Positions 8,284 through 16,325 are shown, counted from the first letter of the stretch. The stretch is 51,349 nucleotides of DNA from Bacteroidaceae bacterium (GCA_017614465.1 JAGABW010000016.1:1-51349); one strand, 5' to 3'. Program-made: numbers and translations. Notes: generated from the sequence alone by a model not told the origin.

Positions 8284-9462
8284 TCAATGACGTCCAACAC
8301 GACCGCCTCCAATGCTACCGCCACGTGAACCACCGCCGAAGCTACCGCCACCCATGCTGCCACCACTGAAGCCTGAAGATCTTGTGCTTGAACCACCAAC
8401 AGAGCGAGAAGGTGAGCTGGTGCTGTTTGAACGGCTGCTATTACTTTCTGTACGTGTAGGAGCTGTGTTTGTACGACTCTCAGTGCGTACCGTTCTGTTA
8501 TTGTTAAGATTTGAACCGGTTCGTGCTGGAGTGTTGCTGCTCACATTAGATTCAGTTCGTACTGGAGCGTTATTATTCACGTTAGTACCTGTACGTACTG
8601 GTCGGTTGTTATATACAGACTGACGAGTACTACTTGGACGATCGTAAGAATTCATTGAACGAGAACGGTTTTGATTGTTATCACCTACAGAAGCAGAAGG
8701 CCCCTGAGATGTACGTAACATATTATTATATCTCGTTCTGTTTGAATTAGCATATAATAATGAATTTGTACGAACACCGCCAACTTCTCCTGTTCGTGCT
8801 GGTCTATGAGCATCGTTCATAAATCTGTGAGAATGTACAGGAACGTTATTTGCGTGGTGACTATGAGACCATCCTGGTCCATGTCCCCATGTTCCCCAAT
8901 GAGCAGGATGACTCCATCCCCATATTGGTCCATACCAATAATCCCATGGTCCGCTGGCATAGCCATATCCCCAACCATAATTCCAATAGAACGGATCATA
9001 GTATGAGGTATAGTAATAGTCGAATGCTCCATATCCATATACCAAATCCCAGTAATAAGGACTTGCTACATAGAATCCTAAGCGTGGAGAATGGAAACGT
9101 AGTATTCTGCGTGAGTATAAATAATCAAGTTCCGGATTATTTATGTCATATATACTATCGGGATTCTCAACGTAAGCAAGAGAATCACCCTCTCCTCCAC
9201 TTATCTGCCAAGAGCCATCATCCGTTCTATAACGGCGATTGTACTCATCCTCGCTTCTGGTACTATTACCATATACAGCCAACACAGGAGGTTGGGCATT
9301 TATTGTGGTAATATCACCTGAACGATTTGATGACGCAGTATAAACTCCCGAATTAGCCTTCTTCGTTTGTGGAACGAAATAAAGGTCATCGTCTTGTGCA
9401 TTCATTGACAAAACTGTTGTCAAAGCCAATGCAAATGTTAGGGTAAGTCTTCTGTTAATCAT
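8284..9462 (-). CDS. Exported low-complexity protein, aromatic-rich middle and Asn/Ser/Gly-rich tail
   Basis: The 392-residue product has a signal peptide (to about SMNAQ, residue 22). Residues about 125-205 are extremely rich in Tyr, Trp, Gly and later His (YYWDLVYGYGAFDYYY, WGYGYASGPWDYWYGP, HSHHANN). Residues about 255-350 carry degenerate repeats built on N-N-x-P-V-R-T-x-S-N, and the end is Ser/Gly-rich (GGSMGGGSFGGGSRGG). I do not recognise an enzymatic domain. Composition suggests a disordered or aggregating cell-surface or periplasmic protein. It is followed 54 nt later by the FadL-like gene. A TAnnTTTG promoter box sits about 90 nt upstream of the start. Function unknown; the reading frame is well supported by the signal peptide. 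Confidence 0.75.
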   Translation of the reverse strand: MINRRLTLTFALALTTVLSMNAQDDDLYFVPQTKKANSGVYTASSNRSGDITTINAQPPVLAVYGNSTRSEDEYNRRYRTDDGSWQISGGEGDSLAYVENPDSIYDINNPELDYLYSRRILRFHSPRLGFYVASPYYWDLVYGYGAFDYYYTSYYDPFYWNYGWGYGYASGPWDYWYGPIWGWSHPAHWGTWGHGPGWSHSHHANNVPVHSHRFMNDAHRPARTGEVGGVRTNSLLYANSNRTRYNNMLRTSQGPSASVGDNNQNRSRSMNSYDRPSSTRQSVYNNRPVRTGTNVNNNAPVRTESNVSSNTPARTGSNLNNNRTVRTESRTNTAPTRTESNSSRSNSTSSPSRSVGGSSTRSSGFSGGSMGGGSFGGGSRGGSIGGGRVGRH

Positions 9463-9556
9463 TGCGTTATATTTTTTTCTGAGAGAATTGGGTGTTTATT
9501 ACATGTGGTATCATTTTTATTCCCCCTCATCTCCCAAGGGTTATTAATTCACGTTG

Positions 9557-9588
9557 CAAATATATATATAATTTATCAAACAAATTAG
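9557..9588 (-). promoter_or_regulatory. Candidate Bacteroidota promoter for the low-complexity gene
   Basis: Read leftward, TATATTTG (9557-9564) matches the TAnnTTTG -7 box; two TTTG copies lie 12 and 16 nt upstream as -33 candidates. The gene start is about 90 nt downstream. The spacing is shorter than the 20 nt seen at the two best promoters in this window. Confidence 0.55.
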
Positions 9589-9626
9589 GGAAAATTCCTA
9601 TTCAAGTATAGGATTTTCCCTAATTT
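9582..9626. repeat. Strong hairpin between ncRNA and low-complexity gene
   Basis: Arms 9582-9601 and 9608-9626 pair over 19 bp with a single bulged T and a 6-nt loop (core TTAGGGAAAAT). It abuts the -33 region of the promoter at 9557-9588, so it could be a backup terminator for leftward transcripts or an operator-like dyad. Confidence 0.7.
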
Positions 9627-9642
9627 ATATATTTTTATATAT

Positions 9643-9654
9643 AAAAAGCGGGGA
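9643..9654 (-). terminator. Terminator arm and U-tract of the candidate ncRNA
   Basis: Read leftward, the arm TCCCCGCT (9647-9654) is followed by TTTTT ending at 9643, then AT-rich DNA. Its partner arm is the distant 9820-9827, so termination would depend on the long closing helix; a local GGAG/CTCC hairpin just before it may help. Confidence 0.55.
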
Positions 9655-9854
9655 GGAGATGTGATGAAACTCCGAGTGAATATGATTTGAGAGTCTATAT
9701 ATCTTTGTAATCCACCGACCCGAAGGTTACTCTCAGTTAAGAAAGCGTGGCCCGCCATTGATATATAAAACGTTCCCGGTATTTCGTTTTATTTGATGAG
9801 TATCCCAATCGATCCTGAATCCCCGCTGTAATTTCAGTTGTTTGTCCGATTGTT
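9643..9854 (-). ncRNA. Candidate free-standing structured RNA, possibly 6S-like
   Basis: A good promoter (9861-9892) and an 8-bp closing helix running into U5 bracket about 210 nt with no long reading frame. The closing helix pairs 9820-9827 with 9647-9654 (AGCGGGGA with UCCCCGCU in the RNA). Inside, an 8-bp hairpin (9765-9772 with 9785-9792, ATAAAACG type), a UAUAUAUC/GAUAUAUA pairing and an apical GUAACC/GGAUUAC hairpin can form. Together they give a rod with a central opening, the general shape of 6S RNA. An alternative 5' fold (CAAUCG/CGAUUG enclosing CUGAA/UUCAG) would compete with the closing helix, as in a switch. The RNA identity is inference; I did not find conserved TPP, cobalamin, SRP, RNase P or tmRNA sequences. 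Confidence 0.6.
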
Positions 9855-9860
9855 CTAATG

Positions 9861-9892
9861 CAAAGATATGCATTTTGTTTTATTTCACCAAA
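9861..9892 (-). promoter_or_regulatory. Promoter of the candidate ncRNA
   Basis: Read leftward: TTTG (9889-9892), exactly 20 nt, then TATCTTTG (9861-9868), matching the Bacteroidota TTTG / TAnnTTTG consensus. The -33 box lies inside the 3' end of the metalloprotease gene. Initiation is expected near 9854. Confidence 0.8.
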
Positions 9893-11439
9893 ACTTTTTT
9901 ACCATTAATTATAAAAATTTTGCCCTTAAATTGATTTTTATCAAGATTATCGGCCTTTTTTCCTGTTATATCATAGATATTTCGAGGTTGATTTGTCTTG
10001 AAAATAGGATTTGGCTCTATTGCATCGGGTTCACCACCGCAGAAGTTAAATGTTATACTTCCATCAATATTCTGGGTAATATCTGTGATTGGCTGCCCCA
10101 TGGTAGTGCCATAATAAACTATTTGCTGTTCGTCCTTGAAGTGGATCACATTCATTGAACCCGGGTAAAGGTCGCCTGCCATTGATGCCAAATAGTCATC
10201 CAGTGATTCTGCCAGATACTGTGCTATAAAATCACCATCTGCAGGGATAAGAGTCAGGTGCTGATGGTTTTCATCTGAATTCACTTCATTTGTAATCCAT
10301 ACCTGTTCATCATAATCAACATGGGTTATCATCAAACCAGAGCGGTATCCCCAAGTTGGTGTTCCATAACCAATGTATTTATCCCATAATTCAGGCTGAC
10401 GATTCTCAATTATATAATATTCATTAGGATGCACAGGATTTACGATCTTATATCCTCGTCCCAATGGGTGTGTCATCGGATAGATTGTGATTGTTGCGCC
10501 AACACCAGGAGTTAATGTGATCAAGTCTCTCCATCCCATAAATGAACGTTCATATGCGCTGTATCCACATGGATGATAACCATCCTTACAATAGCTGCCA
10601 GCATCCATCAAATCCCAGAAATCAAGACCAAATGCCTTATAATTTCGATCATAAAACTCTGGGAAGCCTAAAGCATGACTTAACTCATGGCACATCACCC
10701 CTATTCCATCGGCCTTACTTCCTAACAGTTCGTTACAACATCCATATGCGCCATATGTAACACCATTTATGGTTTCACTTGTTGTTCTTTCACTCGGCCA
10801 GATATCAGAAGCTACGCCAGAACTGTTTTCACCTTGTCCTGCATATATGAAATATGCCATATCGACTATTCCATCATTATTATTATCAAACTGAGACCAT
10901 TGGATACCCATATCTTCAGTTTTGCTTATTGCCTCTTTGTATAATTCACCAAGATGTATATCCTTGTTCTTTTTAGAGGAATTCTGTCCGTAATACTGAT
11001 AGTCATTACTTATTGTAACAGGACCGATGATCACAAATTCAGGAGAGAAGACACCATCACTCTGATCATAGAAATAATCATGTATAGACCCATAGCTTCC
11101 TGCACCTTTATATAATTGTCCGTCACGTGTTCCATTACAATATTTATCATAGAAATCAGCGATCTGATCACTTGCTGCTGCGGTGAATGACTTGTTTGGG
11201 AATTGCACCAATATGACAGGGATTTTTGGAGAGCCGCTTCCTGCAAGTGAAGCTGTTTCACGCTTACCGACTACCATTGATTTATCAAAAGTAGGAACGG
11301 ACGCATATTTATATCCCTGAACATTTTGACGGTTGGTTGAAGAACCGACGCTGCCATATGTAGCAAACTTTGGTTTTACAGTAGCTTGCATTGATGCAGA
11401 CACACATAAAGCTAAAAGAAGAAGTATTTTATGTTTCAT
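9880..11439 (-). CDS. Exported M6-family metalloprotease with short T9SS-like tail
   Basis: A 519-residue exported protease. The signal peptide ends near SMQA (residue 19). The zinc site is HELSHALGFPEFYD (His251, Glu252, His255 and a downstream Asp264), the extended HExxH form of M6/immune inhibitor A-like metallopeptidases. SIHDYFYDQSDGVF and NNNDGIVDMAYFIYAG, further family hallmarks, precede it at about 118 and 186. The last 40 residues (RNIYDITGKK ... GKIFIINGKKVLVK) resemble the short sorting-type tail frequent on Prevotella secreted proteins, so export through the type IX system is likely but inferred. It would cut proteins outside the cell or at the surface. A consensus promoter lies upstream and the ncRNA promoter begins within its last codons. 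Confidence 0.88.
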   Translation of the reverse strand: MKHKILLLLALCVSASMQATVKPKFATYGSVGSSTNRQNVQGYKYASVPTFDKSMVVGKRETASLAGSGSPKIPVILVQFPNKSFTAAASDQIADFYDKYCNGTRDGQLYKGAGSYGSIHDYFYDQSDGVFSPEFVIIGPVTISNDYQYYGQNSSKKNKDIHLGELYKEAISKTEDMGIQWSQFDNNNDGIVDMAYFIYAGQGENSSGVASDIWPSERTTSETINGVTYGAYGCCNELLGSKADGIGVMCHELSHALGFPEFYDRNYKAFGLDFWDLMDAGSYCKDGYHPCGYSAYERSFMGWRDLITLTPGVGATITIYPMTHPLGRGYKIVNPVHPNEYYIIENRQPELWDKYIGYGTPTWGYRSGLMITHVDYDEQVWITNEVNSDENHQHLTLIPADGDFIAQYLAESLDDYLASMAGDLYPGSMNVIHFKDEQQIVYYGTTMGQPITDITQNIDGSITFNFCGGEPDAIEPNPIFKTNQPRNIYDITGKKADNLDKNQFKGKIFIINGKKVLVK

Positions 11440-11473
11440 AATCAGATCTATATAAGTAATTGTTAATAATTTA

Positions 11474-11505
11474 CAAAGATAATCAGATTTTATTTATTAT
11501 CCAAA
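11474..11505 (-). promoter_or_regulatory. Promoter of the M6 metalloprotease gene
   Basis: Read leftward: TTTG (11502-11505), 20 nt, TATCTTTG (11474-11481). This is a full match to the Bacteroidota consensus, about 35 nt before the ATG, so the leader is short. Confidence 0.8.
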
Positions 11506-11580
11506 TTAATATCACAAAAACAATATTATCCTAAACGACAATAATATTTAATAACAGAGTAGCTGAAGAGAAAATTATTG

Positions 11581-12327
11581 TTATTCAGACTGCTCCAACC
11601 AGTTTTCAGCCAGTTTTATACTGTCGAGTTTTCCAACATCCAAAACACGAAGATCAGAACGGAAATCACCTTTTATTACAACTTTATCACAAATACTGAG
11701 ATAGAAGTCGATAATTGAGAATTTGCCATTCCAGTCTTTCATATATTTTAAAAGAGACTGTGAAAAGACATGGATACCCGAAAAAGCATATTTCTTACAA
11801 TCAGATACTTTCAGGTCGGGATATGGAGATTTGATTTCTCCCGTTTCGATATTTGTCCAACCAACTAAATGATCGGATTCATCAAACAACAGATATCTTT
11901 TTGTGTTGCGTTCACTGACAATCAGAGTTGCACCAACTTCTGAATCAGAAGCATGTGTGTTGTATAGCTCACCTAAATCGACATTACTCAATATATCGAC
12001 ATTATGAATCAGAATCGGTTTGTCATTGTCGAACAAAGGTGCTGCTTTCTTTAATCCGCCACCAGTCTCAAGCAACATATCACGCTCGTCACTGAATCGC
12101 ACATCGACACCAAAAGAGTTATTGGCTGCCACATAATCAATTATCTGCTGACCGAAATGATGTATGTTTACAACTATAGTCTTCTCTTCGTCCGAAGATT
12201 TCTTTATTTTGTCGATAAGTATTCCTAATAGAGACTTGCCTTTTATTGGCACAAGTGCCTTAGGCATTGAGTCTGTCAATGGTTTAAGGCGAGTTCCCAA
12301 TCCCGCTGCAAAAATAAGTATGTTCAT
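11581..12327 (-). CDS. Sugar-phosphate nucleotidyltransferase, MurU/RmlA-like
   Basis: The 248-residue cytoplasmic protein begins with the nucleotide-binding signature AAGLGTRLKPLTDSMPKAL followed by VPIKGKSLL (residues 7-31) of NTP_transferase enzymes. HNVDIL (about 108) is the metal/nucleotide-binding aspartate region. Length and motifs best fit N-acetylmuramate-1-phosphate uridylyltransferase (MurU) or a related mannose/heptose-1-phosphate transferase. MurU recycles peptidoglycan sugar to UDP-MurNAc. Its usual partner kinase AmgK is not next to it, so the substrate is not settled. The gene is single, divergent from the DUF5063 gene, with its own TAACTTTG box at 12363-12370. Confidence 0.75.
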   Translation of the reverse strand: MNILIFAAGLGTRLKPLTDSMPKALVPIKGKSLLGILIDKIKKSSDEEKTIVVNIHHFGQQIIDYVAANNSFGVDVRFSDERDMLLETGGGLKKAAPLFDNDKPILIHNVDILSNVDLGELYNTHASDSEVGATLIVSERNTKRYLLFDESDHLVGWTNIETGEIKSPYPDLKVSDCKKYAFSGIHVFSQSLLKYMKDWNGKFSIIDFYLSICDKVVIKGDFRSDLRVLDVGKLDSIKLAENWLEQSE

Positions 12328-12362
12328 TATTCTTCTTTGTTATGATACAAACATTCAATTTA

Positions 12363-12370
12363 CAAAGTTA
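12363..12370 (-). promoter_or_regulatory. -7 box for the nucleotidyltransferase gene
   Basis: Leftward TAACTTTG, a match to TAnnTTTG, 36 nt before the ATG. The -33 region about 20 nt upstream reads TTG in a weaker context. Confidence 0.55.
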
Positions 12371-12475
12371 AATAATTTTTTCTTTTCGTACAATTATTTC
12401 ATAGATTTATATAACACAATGTTAGTATTTAAGAATTATATGTTATTTTTAATATATTGTGTCAAATATTTTTTA

Positions 12476-12483
12476 TATCTTTG
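12476..12483 (+). promoter_or_regulatory. -7 box for the DUF5063-exonuclease operon
   Basis: TATCTTTG matches TAnnTTTG and lies 22 nt before the ATG at 12506. A clear TTTG at -33 is missing; ATTG lies 16 nt upstream. Confidence 0.6.
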
Positions 12484-12505
12484 CGGAGTTAAAAACTTAA
12501 TTATT

Positions 12506-13036
12506 ATGGAAGAAAATAAGCCTATATATCATCACGACGTGCTTGAATTTGTCACAGTTGCGGTACAGTATTGTGCTTTCCTTGAATCAATTGAAGGAAA
12601 AGACCGCGAAGAGGTTCTGGATATTTTAAGCAAGTTATTACCTTTGTTGTATTTAAAAGGAACTTTGTTGCCAAGATACGAGTTGCTTGAAGATGCAACC
12701 ACAGAGGATCATGTGACAGAGGAGAACTACGACATAATCAGAAATAACATAGCCGTCATCATGGGCGACAAGGACGACTACCTTGATGTATTTGTTGAGG
12801 ACATGAAATATAGCGAGGCCCCTATCTTAATGACTATAAGCGAGAATCTTGCAGACATCTATCAGGAATTAAAGAACTTTGCTTATGTTTACAAATTAGG
12901 CAATGAGGATGCTATGATGAATGCTTTGTCAATATGTAAAATGAATTTTGAGAGCGAATGGGGTATGAAATTAGCAAATGTGTTGCGCGCTATTCATGAG
13001 GTGAAGTATAATGAAGACGATTTTCGAGAAATTTGA
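12506..13036 (+). CDS. DUF5063-family protein
   Basis: I start at ATG 12506 (MEENKPIYHHDVLEF), 22 nt after a TAnnTTTG box; the open frame extends far upstream but across the divergent promoter region. The 176-residue protein is acidic and helical, with VAVQYCAFLES, LSKLLPLLYLKG and ENLADIYQELKNFAYVY. I match it to DUF5063, a Bacteroidota family of unknown function. Its end overlaps the exonuclease gene by 26 nt in another frame, which implies tight coupling and perhaps a shared nucleic-acid role. No catalytic residues are evident. Confidence 0.75.
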   Translation: MEENKPIYHHDVLEFVTVAVQYCAFLESIEGKDREEVLDILSKLLPLLYLKGTLLPRYELLEDATTEDHVTEENYDIIRNNIAVIMGDKDDYLDVFVEDMKYSEAPILMTISENLADIYQELKNFAYVYKLGNEDAMMNALSICKMNFESEWGMKLANVLRAIHEVKYNEDDFREI

Positions 13037-13655
13037 CAAAAACAAAATAAAAGAACTACCCAGAACTTTGTTTAACGGGAGGATTTTTACAATATCGACC
13101 ATTAACGAAGCACAACGTGCTGTTGAGTATCTTTTGAAACAACCAATCTTAGGATTCGACACAGAAACACGTCCGTCGTTTAAACGTGGTGTCGTAAACA
13201 AAGTTGCTTTGTTACAGGTATCAAGCAAAGACACATGCTTTCTGTTTAGATTGAATCGATTGGGATTGCCCGATTGTTTGATACAACTACTGGAAGATCA
13301 GAAGATAACAAAAATCGGATTGTCGCTAAAGGATGATTTCAGATTACTGCAATTAAGAAAAGAGTTTCAGATTGGGACATTCATAGATTTACAAAAAGAA
13401 GCCAAAGAAATCGGTGTTGCCGACTGTAGTCTTCAAAAGTTATATGCAAACATACTCGGAGGTATGATATGCAAACGTCAGCAGTTAACCAATTGGGAAG
13501 CAGACATCTTGACTGATGCACAGAAGTTATATGCAGCAACCGACGCATGGGCATGTGTTATGATACATGAAGAGATACAACGACTTCTTCAAACAAAAGA
13601 TTATGTGCTGATAAAATCTGCAGAAGAGACAAAACCAATAGAGAATAACGACTGA
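13011..13655 (+). CDS. 3'-5' exonuclease, DEDDy type (RNase D/WRN-like)
   Basis: The 214-residue protein has all four acidic positions of the DEDDy exonuclease fold: Asp50 and Glu52 in GFDTETRP, Asp108 or 109 in GLSLKDDF, and Tyr174/Asp178 in LYAATDAW. It is a single exonuclease domain without the HRDC module of full RNase D, as in small WRN-like bacterial exonucleases. It should remove nucleotides from DNA or RNA 3' ends in the cytoplasm. Translation starts inside the upstream DUF5063 gene (26-nt overlap), and the RlmI-like gene follows after 49 nt. Confidence 0.88.
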   Translation: MKTIFEKFDKNKIKELPRTLFNGRIFTISTINEAQRAVEYLLKQPILGFDTETRPSFKRGVVNKVALLQVSSKDTCFLFRLNRLGLPDCLIQLLEDQKITKIGLSLKDDFRLLQLRKEFQIGTFIDLQKEAKEIGVADCSLQKLYANILGGMICKRQQLTNWEADILTDAQKLYAATDAWACVMIHEEIQRLLQTKDYVLIKSAEETKPIENND

Positions 13656-13704
13656 TTTTCAAATATATAACAATTAGTATTTCAAGACACTATATAATAA
13701 TAAG

Positions 13705-14910
13705 ATGAAAAGAATATATCTCAAACGAGGAAAAGAAGAATCATTAAAACGATTTCATCCATGGATTTTTTCTGGCGCTATCGGACATAGCGACGATGAC
13801 ATAGAAGAAGGTGAAACTGTTGAGGTAATGACAAACGACAACAAATTTATTGCTATCGGACATTATCAAATAGGTTCAATCATGGTTCGCGTTCTGTCGT
13901 TTGAAAAAGAAGCCATCGATCAACAGTTTTACGAAAAACGTTTGGCTGTGGCTTTAGACATCAGACGTAAAATCGGTGTAGCAGGCAATAGCAACAACAG
14001 TACATATCGCTTGGTTCACGGAGAAGGCGACAATTTGCCAGGATTAGTCATTGATGTATATGGCAAAACGGTTGTAATGCAGGCTCACTCAGTAGGTATG
14101 CACACAGACCGTGAGATGATTGCTGCCGCATTAAAGAATGTAAGCAACGGCGAGTTCGAGAATATATACTATAAATCAGAAACCACCCTACCCTATAAAG
14201 CCGAGTTAGGACAGGAAAACGGATTCCTTCTTGGAGGCAGCAACGAGGACATAGCAATAGAAAACGGATTGAAATTCCACGTGGACTGGCTTCGTGGACA
14301 GAAAACCGGTTTCTTCGTAGATCAGCGCGACAACCGAAGTCTTTTGGAGCATTATAGTAAAGGACGTAGAGTGTTGAACATGTTCTGTTATACAGGAGGA
14401 TTCTCCTTCTATGCAATGAGAGGTGGAGCAGAGATTGTACATAGTGTGGATTCTTCCCAGAAAGCCATTGATCTCACTAACGCAAATGTGGAACTGAATT
14501 TTCCTAACGACAAACGACATAAAGCATTTGCAGAAGACGCATTCAAGTTTCTTGAAAACATCAAATATGACGAAAAAGACACAAAGCCACATGGGCCTTA
14601 CGATTTAATAATTCTTGACCCACCTGCCTTTGCAAAACACAAAGATGCACTACGTAATGCATTGAAAGGATATACCAAACTTAATCAGAAAGCATTTGAA
14701 AAGATATTACCAGGCGGAATTATTTTTACATTCAGCTGTTCACAAGTTGTGACAAAGGAGAATTTCCGTGCTGCTGTATTCACAGCTGCTGCACAAGCAA
14801 AAAGAAAAGTACGTATTCTTCATCAGTTACATCAACCAGCCGACCACCCTATCAATATCTATCATCCTGAAGGAGAATACCTAAAAGGATTAGTTCTATA
14901 CGTTGAATAA
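13705..14910 (+). CDS. rlmI: Class I rRNA large-subunit methyltransferase, RlmI family
   Basis: The 401-residue protein has an N-terminal PUA-like domain (about 1-75, with FHPWIFSGAIG), a central linker fold and a C-terminal SAM-binding Rossmann domain. NMFCYTGGFSFYA (about 225-237) binds SAM, DPPAFA (305-310) is motif IV, and Cys345 in FTFSCSQ is the expected catalytic cysteine of m5C methyltransferases. E. coli RlmI methylates C1962 of 23S rRNA; I infer the same or a similar target. Length matches the family (about 396). It follows the exonuclease gene by 49 nt and may share its transcript. Confidence 0.87.
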   Translation: MKRIYLKRGKEESLKRFHPWIFSGAIGHSDDDIEEGETVEVMTNDNKFIAIGHYQIGSIMVRVLSFEKEAIDQQFYEKRLAVALDIRRKIGVAGNSNNSTYRLVHGEGDNLPGLVIDVYGKTVVMQAHSVGMHTDREMIAAALKNVSNGEFENIYYKSETTLPYKAELGQENGFLLGGSNEDIAIENGLKFHVDWLRGQKTGFFVDQRDNRSLLEHYSKGRRVLNMFCYTGGFSFYAMRGGAEIVHSVDSSQKAIDLTNANVELNFPNDKRHKAFAEDAFKFLENIKYDEKDTKPHGPYDLIILDPPAFAKHKDALRNALKGYTKLNQKAFEKILPGGIIFTFSCSQVVTKENFRAAVFTAAAQAKRKVRILHQLHQPADHPINIYHPEGEYLKGLVLYVE

Positions 14911-14948
14911 TCAATAAAATAAATCTTTTAACCCTTAATTATACAAAA

Positions 14949-16253
14949 ATGAACAATAAAGTTAAACCTGCCGAAGGAAATCTCGGTATATTAGTGGTAG
15001 GACTTGGCGCTGTTACATCTACTTTCATGACAGGTGTATTAATGGCAAGAAAAGGACTTACAAAACCTGTTGGGTCAATGGTTGAATATGATAAGATTCG
15101 TGTTGGAAAAGGAGAAGATGCGAAATATCTGTCATATCGCGAAATAGCACCTATTGCAGAACTTAAGGATATTGTATTCGGTGCATGGGATGTATATCCA
15201 GCAAACGCATATCAGTCTGCAATTTATGCTGAAGTCCTTAAAGAAAAAGACATCGAGCCTGTAAGAGAAGAATTAGAAAAAATCGTTCCGATGAAGGCTG
15301 CATTCGACGTGAACTATGCAAAACGCCTTAACGGAGAAAATATAATGGAAGGAGCAACACGATGGGATATGGTGGAACAGCTCCGCAAAGATATTCGCGA
15401 TTTCAAGGCAAAGAATAATTGTGAGCGAATTGTGGTTGCATGGGCTGCCTCTACTGAGATTTATGTTCCTTATTGCAAAGAAGTTCATGGCACGCTGGAA
15501 TCCTTAGAAAAAGCGATGAAGGCTAACGACCGTCAACATATCGCACCTTCAATGTGTTACGCATACGCAGCATTATGCGAAGGAGCTCCATTCGTTATGG
15601 GCGCACCTAATACCACTGTTGACATTCCTGCCATGTGGGAATTAGCAGAGAAAACAGGTATGCCTATTGCTGGAAAAGACTTTAAAACAGGTCAGACACT
15701 TGTTAAGAGTGGTTTTGCACCTATAATCAGCACACGATGCTTAGGTCTGAACGGTTGGTTCTCTACAAACATATTAGGAAACAGAGACGGACTTGTATTA
15801 GATGAACCAGATAACTTCAGAACTAAAGAAGTATCAAAATTATCTACATTAGAATCTATTCTCGACTGTGACAAACAGCCAGACTTATACAACGATTATT
15901 ATCATAAAGTACGCATAAACTACTATCCTCCACGCAACGACAATAAAGAAGGATGGGACAATATAGACATCTTTGGTTGGATGGGTTATCCTATGCAGAT
16001 AAAGATTAATTTCCTTTGCCGAGATTCTATATTGGCTGCCCCATTGCTATTAGACCTTTGTCTGTTAAGTGATTTAGTTCTGCGTGCAGGCCGAAGTGGA
16101 ATTCAGCGTTTCCTCAGCTTCTACCTGAAGAGCCCTATGTATGACTTCACAAAGGGCGAAATTCCGGTAAACCATCTTTTCCAACAATACACAATGCTAA
16201 AGAATGCATTAAGGGAAATGGGTGGCTACGAGGCTGACGAAGAAATCGACTAA
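14949..16253 (+). CDS. ino1: Inositol-3-phosphate synthase (MIPS)
   Basis: The 434-residue protein begins with a Rossmann NAD-binding segment (GILVVGLGAVTSTFMTG, about 12-29). Further on, TGMPIAGKDFKTGQT and the LGLNGWFSTNILGNRDG segment belong to the myo-inositol-1-phosphate synthase family. It converts glucose-6-phosphate to inositol-3-phosphate with NAD as a recycled cofactor. In Bacteroides this is the entry step to phosphatidylinositol and inositol sphingolipids. No CDP-alcohol transferase or phosphatase sits beside it here, so the rest of the pathway must be elsewhere. A strong hairpin follows the stop. Confidence 0.9.
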   Translation: MNNKVKPAEGNLGILVVGLGAVTSTFMTGVLMARKGLTKPVGSMVEYDKIRVGKGEDAKYLSYREIAPIAELKDIVFGAWDVYPANAYQSAIYAEVLKEKDIEPVREELEKIVPMKAAFDVNYAKRLNGENIMEGATRWDMVEQLRKDIRDFKAKNNCERIVVAWAASTEIYVPYCKEVHGTLESLEKAMKANDRQHIAPSMCYAYAALCEGAPFVMGAPNTTVDIPAMWELAEKTGMPIAGKDFKTGQTLVKSGFAPIISTRCLGLNGWFSTNILGNRDGLVLDEPDNFRTKEVSKLSTLESILDCDKQPDLYNDYYHKVRINYYPPRNDNKEGWDNIDIFGWMGYPMQIKINFLCRDSILAAPLLLDLCLLSDLVLRAGRSGIQRFLSFYLKSPMYDFTKGEIPVNHLFQQYTMLKNALREMGGYEADEEID

Positions 16254-16274
16254 TAAAAAAGTATTACATAACAT

Positions 16275-16307
16275 ATACTCTGCCTGAAGAGATTTCAGGC
16301 AGAGTAT
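16275..16307 (+). terminator. Hairpin after the inositol phosphate synthase gene
   Basis: Arms 16275-16288 and 16294-16307 form a perfect 14-bp stem (core CTCTGCCTGAA) with a 5-nt loop, starting 21 nt after the stop. A good U-tract is lacking, so termination may be partial and the DUF5686 gene could be read through. Confidence 0.65.
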
Positions 16308-16325
16308 TAATCATAGAAAAATTCT

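Noticed and set aside
8312..8623. 103-codon plus-strand frame rich in Pro and Leu
   Set aside because: It is the complement of the Gly/Asn/Arg repeat region of the low-complexity gene.
9643..9854. TPP or cobalamin riboswitch
   Set aside because: A CUGAGA and a GGCGGGCCAC-like string occur, but the remaining conserved boxes of either riboswitch are missing and the unit has its own terminator well before the next gene.
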